A stretch of 64,000 nt of DNA from Pseudomonas aegrilactucae (GTDB taxonomy: Bacteria > Pseudomonadota > Gammaproteobacteria > Pseudomonadales > Pseudomonadaceae): positions 59,263 to 123,262 of the forward strand of contig NZ_JAHTBI010000047.1 in NCBI RefSeq assembly GCF_019168305.1, given 5' to 3'. The notes beneath the pieces are model-generated. The model had not been told where the DNA came from. It ran no database searches and saw only the letters and a program-made list of their open reading frames with translations. The stretch's first letter is position 1, and the number at the start of each line of letters is the position of its first letter. The position numbers and the translations under genes are program-made. Of the stretch, positions 1 to 8,065 are shown piece after piece.

Positions 1-359
1 AGCCCGCGCACCTGGCGCACGGCACGCGCCAGCTTGGCCTCGGCGCTTTGCAGTCCGACCTCGGCATCGCTCGGGTCGAACTGGATCAGTACCTGACCGG
101 CGTGCACCAGGTCGCCGTCGTCAGCCCCGATGCTGATCACCGTCCCCGTCACCAGAGGCGTGATTTCGACGACGTTGCCGTTCACATAGGCATCGTCGGT
201 GCTTTCGTTCCAGCGCCCGTAGAGTGCGTGCCAGGCCCACACGCCGGCGCCGAGCAAGAGTACGAGCACCAGCAAGCCGAGCAGCAGCGTCTTGCGTTTG
301 CGCTGGTTGTTGAGGTCCTGCGCGGTAACGGCAGTGTCCGTGGAAGTTGCAGTGGCCAT
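1..359 (-). CDS. emrA: EmrA-type membrane fusion protein of a multidrug efflux pump (truncated by window edge)
   Basis: This is the N-terminal 119 or so residues of a HlyD/EmrA periplasmic adaptor, which links an inner-membrane MFS exporter (EmrB) to an outer-membrane channel. The protein begins MATATSTDTA, has a short cytoplasmic segment rich in Lys/Arg, and one membrane helix at about residues 26-43. A typical biotinyl-lipoyl entry follows, with STDDAYVNGN near residue 53 and then PLVTGTVISI. The gene runs off the left edge, so the coiled-coil hairpin and C-terminal half are not visible. It lies 15 bp downstream of a broken outer-membrane-factor gene and behind a MarR regulator, the usual order for self-regulated emr operons. 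The substrate cannot be told from this part. Confidence 0.85.
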   Translation of the reverse strand, partial: MATATSTDTAVTAQDLNNQRKRKTLLLGLLVLVLLLGAGVWAWHALYGRWNESTDDAYVNGNVVEITPLVTGTVISIGADDGDLVHAGQVLIQFDPSDAEVGLQSAEAKLARAVRQVRG

Positions 360-374
360 GACAAATACCTTGGC

Positions 375-559
375 TTATTGATTTCGGAAGGTCGATGGCA
401 ATGCAGCCGCCTGGGTATCGGCCTGGTAGCCGCCCCCCAGCGCCTGCATCAACTGGATCGACAGGTCGATCTGTTCGGCGTTCAATTCGGCCAGCTGGCG
501 CAACCGGCAAGGCTCAGTGCCAGCACCAGCAGCGTCATACCGGTACGAAGCGGTTTCAT
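375..559 (-). pseudogene. Remnant of an outer-membrane efflux factor (NodT/OprM type) with a large internal, out-of-frame deletion
   Basis: The start codon at 559 overlaps the stop of the MarR gene (ATGA) and opens a lipoprotein signal peptide, MKPLRTGMTLLVLALSLAGC, with a good lipobox. The frame ends at a TGA after 25 codons (482-484). From about 505 down to 375 another frame encodes LAELNAEQIDLSIQLMQALGGGY followed by about 16 residues, which is the typical C-terminal end of NodT-family outer-membrane factors. Such proteins are normally about 450-500 residues, so nearly the whole barrel and coiled-coil region is missing and the two ends are joined out of frame. The gene cannot make a channel. 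The upstream regulator and downstream emrA still look intact where visible. Confidence 0.75.
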
Positions 560-1029
560 TGGGCCTCCAGCCGTTGTGCGGCCACGGTATCGCCGGCACC
601 GAGCAAGACTTTGGCGAGGATTTTTTCCAGCGTTTGCAATTCATCCGGTGCCAGCACGCCAACCAGCTCGTTCATCGCCGAGGCGCCGATCTGCGGCAGT
701 TGCTCGGCCAGTACATGGCCGTCCGGGGTCAGTTCCAGGCGCACCTGGCGGCGGTCCTGCGGGCAACGGCTGCGCACAATCAGGCCTTTGTGCTCAAGGC
801 GATCGAGCATGCGCGTCATTGAACCGCTGTCCAGGCTGAGGAAGCGGCACACCTCGGCTGGGGTGTCGACCCCGTACTGGGCGACGATGATCAGCACCTT
901 GAACTGTGCGGCGGTGATGCCGAAGGCCTGCAGGTGGCTGTCGAGAATGCGGTCCTTCACCAGGGCGGCACGCCCCAGGAGCATGCCAATGGTGCAGGTC
1001 TGGAAGTTTTCCGGAGTGTAGTGCTGCAT
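556..1029 (-). CDS. MarR-family transcriptional regulator of the efflux operon
   Basis: A 157-residue winged-helix repressor of the MarR/EmrR type, expected to bind the operon promoter and release it when phenolic or lipophilic compounds bind. The core contains LLGRAALVKDRILDSHLQAFGITAAQFKVLIIV, the recognition region with SLDSGSMTRMLDRLEHKGLIVR, and the wing with [16 protein letters not shown], in the normal MarR order and spacing. The ATG at 1029 (MQHYTPENF) is chosen because homology starts there; an ATG 22 codons upstream adds a stretch with no family resemblance. The stop overlaps the start of the degenerate outer-membrane-factor gene, so regulator and pump genes were one transcription unit. 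Confidence 0.85.
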   Translation of the reverse strand: MQHYTPENFQTCTIGMLLGRAALVKDRILDSHLQAFGITAAQFKVLIIVAQYGVDTPAEVCRFLSLDSGSMTRMLDRLEHKGLIVRSRCPQDRRQVRLELTPDGHVLAEQLPQIGASAMNELVGVLAPDELQTLEKILAKVLLGAGDTVAAQRLEAQ

Positions 1030-1156
1030 GAAGGGAGATACCTGCTTAGGCAGTGAGATGCCGCAGATATTACTGCTCAGACAGCGAATGCCCAAGCATT
1101 AATTAGCTTGCTTACTATTTAGTCGACAAAAGGCGGGCTCGTGGCCCGCACTGCTT

Positions 1157-1762
1157 TCAGGCTGGCACGCCGCTATGAAAGCGGAATTCGACGTCCGGCG
1201 TGATGATCAGCTCGGCCTCCACCTCACGCACGCGCTCAACGGTACGCTCCACATCCGCCGCCTCGCCGTACTGGTACGCAAGTTTCAGGTAGCCCTGGTA
1301 GTGGCGCGCTTCGCTCTTGAGCAGGCCGTGGTAGAACGTGCCCAGCTCCTCGTCCAGGTGCGGCACCACGGCGGCGAAGCGCTCGCAGCTGCGCGCCTCG
1401 ATGAATGCCCCCACCACCAGCGTATCCACCAGCTTGACCGGCTCGTGGGAGCGCACCACCTTGCGCAGCCCCGAGGCATAGCGGCCCGCCGACAACGGCC
1501 GCAGCTCGATCTTGCGCCGCTTCATCAGGCGCAGTACCTGCTCATGGTGCACCAACTCCTCGCGGGCCAGGCGCGACATCATGTTGATCAGGTCGGCATG
1601 CGTGTTGTACTTGGCAATCAGGCTGAGCGCGGTGCTTGCGGCCTTGAACTCGCAGTTCTTGTGGTCGATCAGCATCGTCTCCTGGTCGGCCAGTGCAGCA
1701 TCGACCCAGGCATCCGGGGTGCGGCAGGCGAGGAAGGCTTCGATTTCGGGAATAAGGGACAT
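1157..1762 (-). CDS. miaE: tRNA 2-methylthio-N6-isopentenyl adenosine(37) hydroxylase
   Basis: MiaE hydroxylates the isopentenyl side chain of ms2i6A at position 37 of tRNAs that read U-starting codons, using oxygen and a di-iron centre. The 201-residue protein has the ferritin-like ligand pattern: a Glu in HKNCEFKAAS, EELVHHE (ExxH), a Glu in FIEARSCERF, and SEARHY (ExxH). Length fits the family. The start at 1762 (MSLIPEIEAF) matches the usual N-terminus; the open frame continues 22 codons upstream without similarity. It stands alone, facing away from the universal stress gene, so the two promoters share the region 1763-1922. Confidence 0.93.
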   Translation of the reverse strand: MSLIPEIEAFLACRTPDAWVDAALADQETMLIDHKNCEFKAASTALSLIAKYNTHADLINMMSRLAREELVHHEQVLRLMKRRKIELRPLSAGRYASGLRKVVRSHEPVKLVDTLVVGAFIEARSCERFAAVVPHLDEELGTFYHGLLKSEARHYQGYLKLAYQYGEAADVERTVERVREVEAELIITPDVEFRFHSGVPA

Positions 1763-1840
1763 TAGGCTCACAAACGGGCATGGGGTGTCGACAAGACCGG
1801 CGATTATACCGGCGGCGGTGCCGATCACCAGTGACTATGC

Positions 1841-1885
1841 TTGATACATATCAACAACTGCCGCACCCGGGGCGCCGACTATAGT
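1841..1885 (+). promoter_or_regulatory. ANR/FNR-type box and -10 element upstream of the tandem universal stress gene
   Basis: TTGATACATATCAA at 1841-1854 is a perfect TTGAT-N4-ATCAA palindrome, the consensus for the oxygen-sensing regulator ANR/FNR. A -10-like TATAGT lies at 1880-1885, placing the box about 42-44 bases before the likely transcription start, the usual class II activator position. The ATG of the downstream gene is at 1923. Universal stress proteins of pseudomonads are commonly induced by ANR under low oxygen, which fits. The site is read from sequence only. Confidence 0.7.
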
Positions 1886-1922
1886 CAGGCATCGCTTGCC
1901 ATTGCCGAAGGAGTTCTCGCTC

Positions 1923-2789
1923 ATGTCCATTGAAGTTCGCAGCATACTGGTGGTGCTCGACCCCGACCACGCCCACAGTAAAGCCCTGACCCGCGCCAAG
2001 CTGATCGCTGGCAGTACCGGGGCTCGCCTGCACCTGCTGATGTGCGACAAGAAGCACGACCACAGTGCCCTGCTCAGCCTGCTCGCCAGCCAGTTGCATG
2101 ACGACGGCTTCAACAAAGTCACCCATGAGCAGATCTGGCACGACACCCTGCACGAGTCGATCATCGATGTGCAGCAAGCCGAAGGCTGCGAGCTGGTGAT
2201 CAAGGAACACCGCCCCGACAATCCGCTGAAAAAGGCCCTGCTGACCCCTTCGGACTGGAAACTGCTGCGCGAATGCCCGTGCGCGGTGCTGATGGTCAAG
2301 ACCGAACGGCCGTGGACCGGCGGCGTGATCCTGGCGGCGGTGGACGTGGGCAACCACGATGAACAGCACCGCAAGCTGCACACCAGCATCGTCGATCACG
2401 GCTATGCCATCGCCAGCCTGGCCAAGGGCGAGCTGCATGTGATCAGCGCCCATCCTTCGCCAATGCTGTCGGCCGCCGACCCGGTGTACCAGCTCAAGGA
2501 CACCCTCGAGCGCAAGTACCGCGAGGAATGCGCGGTGTTCCAGGCCGAGTTCGACATCGCCGACGAACGATTGCATGTGGCCGAAGGGCCGGCGGATGTG
2601 CTGATCCCGCATACGGCCAGCAAATACGACGCGGTAGTGACGGTGATCGGTACCGTGGCGCGCAAGGGGATTGTCGGCGCACTGATCGGCAATACGGCGG
2701 AGGTGGTGCTGGATTCGCTGGAGTGCGACGTGCTGGTGCTCAAGAGCGAGGATCAGACGGTGTACCTGAACGAACTTGCCAGGGGCTGA
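1923..2789 (+). CDS. Tandem-domain universal stress protein (UspE-like)
   Basis: A 288-residue cytoplasmic protein of two universal stress domains, about residues 1-140 and 150-285. The N-terminal half starts VRSILVVLDPDHAHSKALTRAKLIAG; the C-terminal half carries GTVARKGIVGALIGNTAEVVLDSLECDVLVLKSED, which approximates the G-x2-G-x9-G-(S/T) nucleotide-binding signature. The first domain is degenerate at this motif. The ATG at 1923 is preceded by AAGGAG with good spacing; an ATG nine codons upstream has no such site. An ANR-type box in front suggests induction by oxygen limitation. E. coli UspE has the same architecture; the precise role here is inferred. Confidence 0.87.
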   Translation: MSIEVRSILVVLDPDHAHSKALTRAKLIAGSTGARLHLLMCDKKHDHSALLSLLASQLHDDGFNKVTHEQIWHDTLHESIIDVQQAEGCELVIKEHRPDNPLKKALLTPSDWKLLRECPCAVLMVKTERPWTGGVILAAVDVGNHDEQHRKLHTSIVDHGYAIASLAKGELHVISAHPSPMLSAADPVYQLKDTLERKYREECAVFQAEFDIADERLHVAEGPADVLIPHTASKYDAVVTVIGTVARKGIVGALIGNTAEVVLDSLECDVLVLKSEDQTVYLNELARG

Positions 2790-2801
2790 CCGTCATGGCC
2801 T

Positions 2802-2884
2802 CTTCGCTGGCAAGCCAGTTCCCACAGGTACTGCACCGCTCTCTGGAGCAATGACATCCTGTGGGAGCTGGCTTGCCAGCGAAG
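2802..2884. repeat. Inverted pair of REP palindromes
   Basis: Two copies of a 27-base element, 2802-2828 and 2858-2884, lie head to head between the convergent ends of the universal stress gene and the DUF1289 gene. Each copy contains the imperfect palindrome GCTGGCAAGCCAG and ends in a CCCACAGG (or its complement). The left copy has one difference (CCAGTTCCC). The same element recurs at about 6.45, 9.3 and 19.6 kb. Confidence 0.88.
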
Positions 2885-2900
2885 GGCGCACTACAGCGCC

Positions 2901-3368
2901 TCAGCCGAGCGCATCGTTGAGAAACCCCGGCGCGATATAGCGCTGGTAATGCGCCTCGGACAGCAGAAAGAATTCCCGATCGATGGCATCGCGCAGCTCG
3001 GGCAGCTCCCAGTCGCGAAACTCCGGCAACAGCACCATCCCGTACGCCTCCAGCTCGCGAATCACTCGCGCACCGCGTGCAATCAGCTGGTACGCCCAGC
3101 AATACTCGGACTGGTGCGGCACGAAGCGGATCTTGCGCTGCTCCAGCTGCACACGCAGCTTGCCGGCATCGAACACCTCCAGCTTGGCCGCCATCACCTG
3201 CACCAGCAGTTGCTCCAGGCGCAGCCATACCGCACGTTTTTCGTCGTCGTTGTAGCCGTTCCAGTGGATCACTTCATGGTGAAAACGCTTGCAGCCGCGG
3301 CACACCAGATCCCCGTAAACCGTGGAGCAGAGGCCGACACAAGGCGTTTTAATTGACTGATTGGACAT
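2901..3368 (-). CDS. DUF1289 domain protein with N-terminal cysteine cluster
   Basis: A 155-residue protein with the DUF1289 cysteine pattern at its N-terminus: CVGLC followed by CRGC, residues about 10-27, then FHHEVIHWNGYNDDEKRAVWLRLE, typical of this small family. The four cysteines look able to bind zinc or an iron-sulfur cluster, but this is not shown by sequence alone. Most DUF1289 proteins are 60-80 residues; here the domain is extended by about 90 residues with no domain I recognise. It is a single gene whose end meets a REP pair. The function is unknown. Confidence 0.82.
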   Translation of the reverse strand: MSNQSIKTPCVGLCSTVYGDLVCRGCKRFHHEVIHWNGYNDDEKRAVWLRLEQLLVQVMAAKLEVFDAGKLRVQLEQRKIRFVPHQSEYCWAYQLIARGARVIRELEAYGMVLLPEFRDWELPELRDAIDREFFLLSEAHYQRYIAPGFLNDALG

Positions 3369-3456
3369 GAAAGATTCAACGGCATGGCGATGGAACAGGC
3401 AGCCATGTTAGCCCTTTGTCTAACGGGGGTCACCCCGTAAAGTCGTTGCGCCCGCC

Positions 3457-3485
3457 TTACCTTCTGCGCATTTTTACCGTAGAAT
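3457..3485 (+). promoter_or_regulatory. Possible sigma-70 promoter of acnB
   Basis: TTACCT (3457-3462) and TAGAAT (3480-3485) are separated by 17 bases. If used, transcription starts near 3491 and the acnB message has a leader of about 285 bases that contains the nested hairpin at 3518-3656. The -35 match is weak, and no start-site data are available. Confidence 0.35.
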
Positions 3486-3517
3486 CACTCGGCCTTTTTA
3501 AGGCAGTAATGTCCGTT

Positions 3518-3656
3518 AGAAGCTGTTTTCAAAGCGTCACGAGCACAGTTGATCCGGTAGAACGGCGCTGGCACGGTGTATTCGCCTGTCGAACACACCG
3601 CGCCAGGCCCTCATCAGCCTCCGTTCTACAGGCGTAAAACTTTGAAAGCAGCTTCT
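3518..3656 (+). repeat. Nested inverted repeat (candidate structured RNA) in the acnB leader
   Basis: Three coaxial stems can be paired by eye. The outer stem is 3518-3534 with 3640-3656 (17 bp, one mismatch). The middle stem is 3557-3565 with 3621-3629 (9 bp, perfect). The inner stem is 3568-3579 with 3595-3606 (one mismatch), continued by TTCG/CGAA and closed by a five-base loop at 3585-3589. The element is about 140 bases, ends about 120 bases before the acnB start, and has no U-tract, so it is not a simple terminator. It could be a cis-acting leader RNA, a small RNA, or a miniature inverted-repeat element that settled there. A further hairpin, CGGCT-AGCCG, follows at about 3685-3699. Confidence 0.6.
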
Positions 3657-3775
3657 GTAAGGATTTCCTGCAACCCTGGCTATGCGGCTCAAAAAGCCGT
3701 AATGCGCATGGGTGCCGGTTATTCTGGATGAGCGTCCCGGACACCCATTTGGGACCACTGATGAGGGTAATAACT

Positions 3776-6385
3776 GTGCTTGAAGCCTACCGCAAACACA
3801 TCGAAGAGCGTGCCGCCCAGGGTATCGTGCCCCAGCCGCTTAACGCCGAACAAACCGCAGGCCTGGTCGAGCTGCTGAAAAATCCCCCTGCTGGCGAAGA
3901 AGCAGTCCTCCTCGACCTGATCACCAACCGCGTACCACCGGGTGTGGACGAAGCCGCCTACGTCAAGGCCGGTTTCCTGTCGGCTGTCGCCAAGGGCGAA
4001 GCGACCTCCCCGCTGATCAGCAGGCAACGCGCCGTTGAACTGCTGGGCACCATGCAAGGCGGCTACAACATCGCCACCCTGGTTGAACTGCTCGACGACG
4101 CCGAACTGGCCGCCGTTGCTGCAGAACAGCTCAAGCACACCCTGCTGATGTTCGACGCGTTCCACGACGTGGCCGAGAAAGCCAAGAACGGCAACGCCCA
4201 CGCCCAAGCCGTGCTGCAATCCTGGGCTGACGGCGAGTGGTTCAAGAAGCGCCCGACCCTGGCCGACAAGATCAGCCTGCGGGTATTCAAGGTCACTGGC
4301 GAAACCAACACCGACGACCTGTCCCCTGCCCCGGACGCCTGGTCGCGCCCTGACATCCCGCTGCACGCCCTGGCCATGCTGAAAATGGCCCGCGACGGTA
4401 TCGTGCCGGACGTGCAAGGCGCCATCGGCCCGATGAAGCAGATCGAGCAGATGCGCGGCGAAGGCTTCCCGATCGCCTACGTCGGTGACGTGGTCGGTAC
4501 CGGTTCCTCGCGTAAATCGGCCACCAACTCGGTGCTGTGGTTCTTCGGCGACGACATCCCGTACGTGCCGAACAAGCGCGCTGGCGGTTTCTGCTTCGGT
4601 TCCAAGATCGCGCCGATCTTCTACAACACCATGGAAGACGCCGGCGCCCTGCCGATCGAATTCGACGTCTCGAACATCAACATGGGCGACGTGATCGACC
4701 TGTATCCGCATGCAGGCAAAGTCTGCAAGCACGGTACCGACGACGTCATCACCACTTTCGAAATGAAGACCCCGGTGCTGCTCGACGAAGTACGTGCTGG
4801 CGGCCGTATCCCGCTGATCGTCGGCCGTGGCCTGACCGAAAAGGCTCGTGCCGAGCTGGGCCTGGGCCCGACCGACCTGTTCAAGCTGCCTGAAGCACCG
4901 GTCGACACCGGCAAGGGCTTCACCCTGGCGCAGAAGATGGTCGGCAAGGCCTGCGGCCTGCCAATCGGCAAAGGCGTGCGCCCTGGCACCTACTGCGAAC
5001 CGAAGATGACCACCGTCGGCTCCCAGGACACCACCGGTCCCATGACCCGTGACGAACTGAAAGACCTGGCGTGCCTGGGCTTCTCGGCCGACCTGGTGAT
5101 GCAGTCGTTCTGCCACACCGCGGCCTACCCGAAGCCGATCGACGTGACCACCCACCACACCCTGCCGGACTTCATCCGCACCCGTGGCGGCGTGTCCCTG
5201 CGCCCAGGCGACGGCATCATCCACAGCTGGCTGAACCGCATGCTGCTGCCGGACACCGTCGGTACCGGTGGTGACTCGCACACCCGCTTCCCGATCGGCA
5301 TCTCGTTCCCGGCCGGCTCCGGCCTGGTCGCCTTCGCCGCAGCCACTGGCGTAATGCCACTGGACATGCCGGAGTCGGTACTGGTGCGCTTCAAGGGCAA
5401 GCTGAACCCAGGCATCACCCTGCGTGACCTGGTCCATGCCATCCCTTACTACGGCATCCAGAAGGGCCTGCTGACCGTCGAGAAGAAAGGCAAGATCAAC
5501 GCCTTCTCCGGCCGCATCCTGGAAATCGAAGGCCTGGACGAGCTGACCGTTGAACAGGCGTTCGAGCTGTCCGACGCCTCGGCCGAGCGTTCGGCTGCCG
5601 GTTGCACCATCAAACTGCCGGAAAAAGCGGTTGCCGAGTACCTGAAGTCGAACATCACCCTGCTGCGCTGGATGATCAGCGAAGGCTACGGCGATGCGCG
5701 CACCATGGAACGCCGTGCACAGGCGATGGAAGCCTGGCTGGCCAACCCTGAGCTGCTGTCGGCCGACGCCGATGCCGAGTACGCCGAAATCATCGAGATC
5801 GACCTGGCCGACATCAAGGAGCCCGTTCTCTGCGCGCCTAACGACCCGGACGACGCTCGCCTGCTGTCCAGCGTTCAGGGCCAGAAGATCGACGAAGTGT
5901 TCATCGGCTCGTGCATGACCAACATCGGCCACTTCCGCGCTGCCGGCAAGTTGCTGGACAAGGTCAAGGGTCAGCTGCCAACGCGCCTGTGGCTGTCGCC
6001 GCCGACCAAGATGGACGCTCACCAGCTGACCGAGGAAGGCTACTACGGCATCTACGGCAAGGCTGGCGCGCGCATGGAAATGCCGGGCTGCTCGCTGTGC
6101 ATGGGTAACCAGGCACGCGTAGAGCCGAACTCGACCGTTGTGTCGACCTCGACCCGTAACTTCCCGAACCGTCTGGGCGATGGTGCCAACGTGTTCCTGG
6201 CCTCCGCCGAACTGGCTGCCGTTGCCTCGATCCTGGGCAAGCTGCCAACCGTCGAGGAGTACATGGAGTACGCGGCGAATATCGACAGCATGGCTGCCGA
6301 CATCTACCGTTACCTGAGCTTCGACCAGATCGCCGAGTTCCGTGAAGCCGCTGCGAACGCCAATATCCCGGTCGTTCAAGCGTAA
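3776..6385 (+). CDS. acnB: Aconitate hydratase B / 2-methylisocitrate dehydratase
   Basis: AcnB converts citrate to isocitrate in the TCA cycle, and in the methylcitrate cycle hydrates 2-methyl-cis-aconitate to 2-methylisocitrate. The protein is 869 residues, the usual length, with the AcnB order: N-terminal HEAT-like region, swivel domain ([21 protein letters not shown]), then the catalytic domains. The [4Fe-4S] ligands are visible as C713 (SCMTNIGH), C772 and C775 (PGCSLC). The start is taken as GTG at 3776 ([14 protein letters not shown]), which matches the family N-terminus and has GAGGG eight bases upstream; the earlier ATGs at 3728 and 3761 lack homology. It lies convergent to the prp operon, and a strong terminator follows. 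Confidence 0.95.
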   Translation: MLEAYRKHIEERAAQGIVPQPLNAEQTAGLVELLKNPPAGEEAVLLDLITNRVPPGVDEAAYVKAGFLSAVAKGEATSPLISRQRAVELLGTMQGGYNIATLVELLDDAELAAVAAEQLKHTLLMFDAFHDVAEKAKNGNAHAQAVLQSWADGEWFKKRPTLADKISLRVFKVTGETNTDDLSPAPDAWSRPDIPLHALAMLKMARDGIVPDVQGAIGPMKQIEQMRGEGFPIAYVGDVVGTGSSRKSATNSVLWFFGDDIPYVPNKRAGGFCFGSKIAPIFYNTMEDAGALPIEFDVSNINMGDVIDLYPHAGKVCKHGTDDVITTFEMKTPVLLDEVRAGGRIPLIVGRGLTEKARAELGLGPTDLFKLPEAPVDTGKGFTLAQKMVGKACGLPIGKGVRPGTYCEPKMTTVGSQDTTGPMTRDELKDLACLGFSADLVMQSFCHTAAYPKPIDVTTHHTLPDFIRTRGGVSLRPGDGIIHSWLNRMLLPDTVGTGGDSHTRFPIGISFPAGSGLVAFAAATGVMPLDMPESVLVRFKGKLNPGITLRDLVHAIPYYGIQKGLLTVEKKGKINAFSGRILEIEGLDELTVEQAFELSDASAERSAAGCTIKLPEKAVAEYLKSNITLLRWMISEGYGDARTMERRAQAMEAWLANPELLSADADAEYAEIIEIDLADIKEPVLCAPNDPDDARLLSSVQGQKIDEVFIGSCMTNIGHFRAAGKLLDKVKGQLPTRLWLSPPTKMDAHQLTEEGYYGIYGKAGARMEMPGCSLCMGNQARVEPNSTVVSTSTRNFPNRLGDGANVFLASAELAAVASILGKLPTVEEYMEYAANIDSMAADIYRYLSFDQIAEFREAAANANIPVVQA

Positions 6386-6401
6386 GCTGACTTAGCGTGA
6401 A

Positions 6402-6434
6402 AAAAAGCCCCGCCAATTGGCGGGGCTTTTTGTT
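6402..6434 (+). terminator. Rho-independent terminator of acnB
   Basis: GCCCCGCC (6407-6414) pairs with GGCGGGGC (6419-6426) around an AATT loop, flanked by an A-run before and TTTTTGTT after. The A-run allows some function in the other direction too, where prpD ends. Confidence 0.93.
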
Positions 6435-6447
6435 GCCCCCCGAAAAG

Positions 6448-6523
6448 CTTCGCTGGCAAGCCAGCTCCCACAGGGGTTGCGCGAACACCACAAAAACCTG
6501 TGGGAGCTGGCTTGCCAGCGAAG
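6448..6523. repeat. Inverted pair of REP palindromes
   Basis: Copies at 6448-6474 and 6497-6523 are arranged as at 2.8 kb, between the acnB terminator and the end of prpD. The second copy stops seven bases from the prpD stop codon, so it probably forms the 3' end of the prp message. Confidence 0.88.
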
Positions 6524-6529
6524 AGGCCT

Positions 6530-8014
6530 TCAGATCACAAACAGGTCCATGAACCGGTGCACCGCAGTCGCCTCAAGCGTCGCCTGATCCTTGCACAAGG
6601 CAAGAATCTGCGCCGAACGCTGGGCCGTAAAGCGCGTCGCCAGGTTCGCCTTGAACTTTTCCTCCAGCAACGGGATACCCTGCTCACGCCGGCGCCGATG
6701 CCCGATAGGGTACTCCACCACTACCTGTTCAGTGCTCGACCCATCCGCGAAAAATACCTGCACCGCGTTGGCGATAGAGCGCTTGTCGGCCTCCAGGTAT
6801 TCACGGGTGAAACGCGGGTCTTCGACGATCACCATCTTCTCGCGCAAGCGGTCGATGGTCGGGTGCGCCGCATGGAAGTCATCTTCGTACTGCTCGGCCA
6901 CCAGGTTGCCGAAAATCAGCGGCACCGCCGTCATGTACTGCAGGCAGTGGTCACGGTCCGCCGTGTTAGCCAGCGTGCCGACCTTGGAAATGATGCGAAT
7001 CGCCGACTCATGGGTGGTGATCACGATGCGCTCGATTTCATGCAGCCGGTTGCGTACCTGCGGGTGCAGGGTTACCGCCGCCTCGCACGCGGTCTGTGCA
7101 TGGAACTCGGCCGGGAAGCTGATCTTGAACAGTACGTTCTCCATCACGTAACTGCCGAACGGCTGCGAGAAGCTGAACGCGCGCCGGCCCTCGGGCTTGA
7201 GCACCAGATCCTTGTTGGTATGGCTGAACAGCACGTCATAGAAGCCCCACTGCGGCGCCGTGAGCACCCCAGGGATACCCATCTCGCCGCGCAGGGCGAT
7301 GTCTGCCAGGCGCACCCCACGGCTGGACGCATCACCCGCCGCCCACGACTTGCGCGAGCCGGCATTGGGGGCATGACGGTAGGTACGCAGCGCCTGGCCA
7401 TCGACGAACGCGTGGGACAAGGCCGCCAGCAGTTGCTCGCGATTGGCGCCCATGAGCCGGGCGCACACCGCCGTGGACGCGACCTTGACCAGCAGCACAT
7501 GGTCCAGGCCCACCCGGTTGAAAGCGTTTTCCAACGCGATCACACCCTGGATCTCGTGGGCCATGATCATGGCCTCGAGCACCGTGTGCATGCTCAGCGG
7601 CGCCTCGCCATTGGCCACGCGTTTTTGCGAGAGGTGGTCGGCCACCGCGAGGATGCCGCCGAGGTTGTCGGAGGGGTGGCCCCACTCCGCCGCCAGCCAG
7701 GTGTCGTTGTAATCCAGCCAGCGCACGATACAGCCAATGTCCCAGGCCGCCTTGACCGGGTCGAGGCGGTACGACGTGCCGGGCACGCGCGCGCCGTGCG
7801 GCACCACGGTGCCCTCCACCAGCGGCCCGAGGTGCTTGGTGCACTCGGGAAAGCGCAGCGCCAGCAAACCGCAGCCCAGGGTGTCCATCAGGCAGTGGCG
7901 CGCCGTGTCCAGCGCCTCCCCGGGCTCGGCCCTGAAGTGCAGGACATAGTCGGCAATGTCCTGCAGAACCCGGTCGTAGTCGGGGCGGTTGTTCAGGTCA
8001 ACATTGGCACTCAT
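6530..8014 (-). CDS. prpD: 2-methylcitrate dehydratase
   Basis: PrpD removes water from 2-methylcitrate to give 2-methyl-cis-aconitate, without an iron-sulfur cluster (MmgE/PrpD fold). The 494-residue length fits. Recognisable blocks include [18 protein letters not shown] near residue 40, [33 protein letters not shown], and the C-terminal FADGS and YPIGHRRRR blocks. The ATG at 8014 ([11 protein letters not shown]) is chosen over one six codons upstream because it follows AGAGAG and matches the family. It is the last gene of the prp operon, 51 bp after prpF. The operon also encodes AcnD, which does the same step with PrpF, so the two routes overlap. Confidence 0.94.
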   Translation of the reverse strand: MSANVDLNNRPDYDRVLQDIADYVLHFRAEPGEALDTARHCLMDTLGCGLLALRFPECTKHLGPLVEGTVVPHGARVPGTSYRLDPVKAAWDIGCIVRWLDYNDTWLAAEWGHPSDNLGGILAVADHLSQKRVANGEAPLSMHTVLEAMIMAHEIQGVIALENAFNRVGLDHVLLVKVASTAVCARLMGANREQLLAALSHAFVDGQALRTYRHAPNAGSRKSWAAGDASSRGVRLADIALRGEMGIPGVLTAPQWGFYDVLFSHTNKDLVLKPEGRRAFSFSQPFGSYVMENVLFKISFPAEFHAQTACEAAVTLHPQVRNRLHEIERIVITTHESAIRIISKVGTLANTADRDHCLQYMTAVPLIFGNLVAEQYEDDFHAAHPTIDRLREKMVIVEDPRFTREYLEADKRSIANAVQVFFADGSSTEQVVVEYPIGHRRRREQGIPLLEEKFKANLATRFTAQRSAQILALCKDQATLEATAVHRFMDLFVI

Positions 8015-8065
8015 CGTCGTCTCTCTGTTCACTGAGGGTGAAAGGAAAGCCGAGCACCGCTGTGC

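Noticed and set aside
3719..6379. An 886-codon open frame antisense to acnB
   Set aside because: It mirrors acnB codon third positions, lacks any family similarity and a ribosome binding site, and acnB itself is certain.
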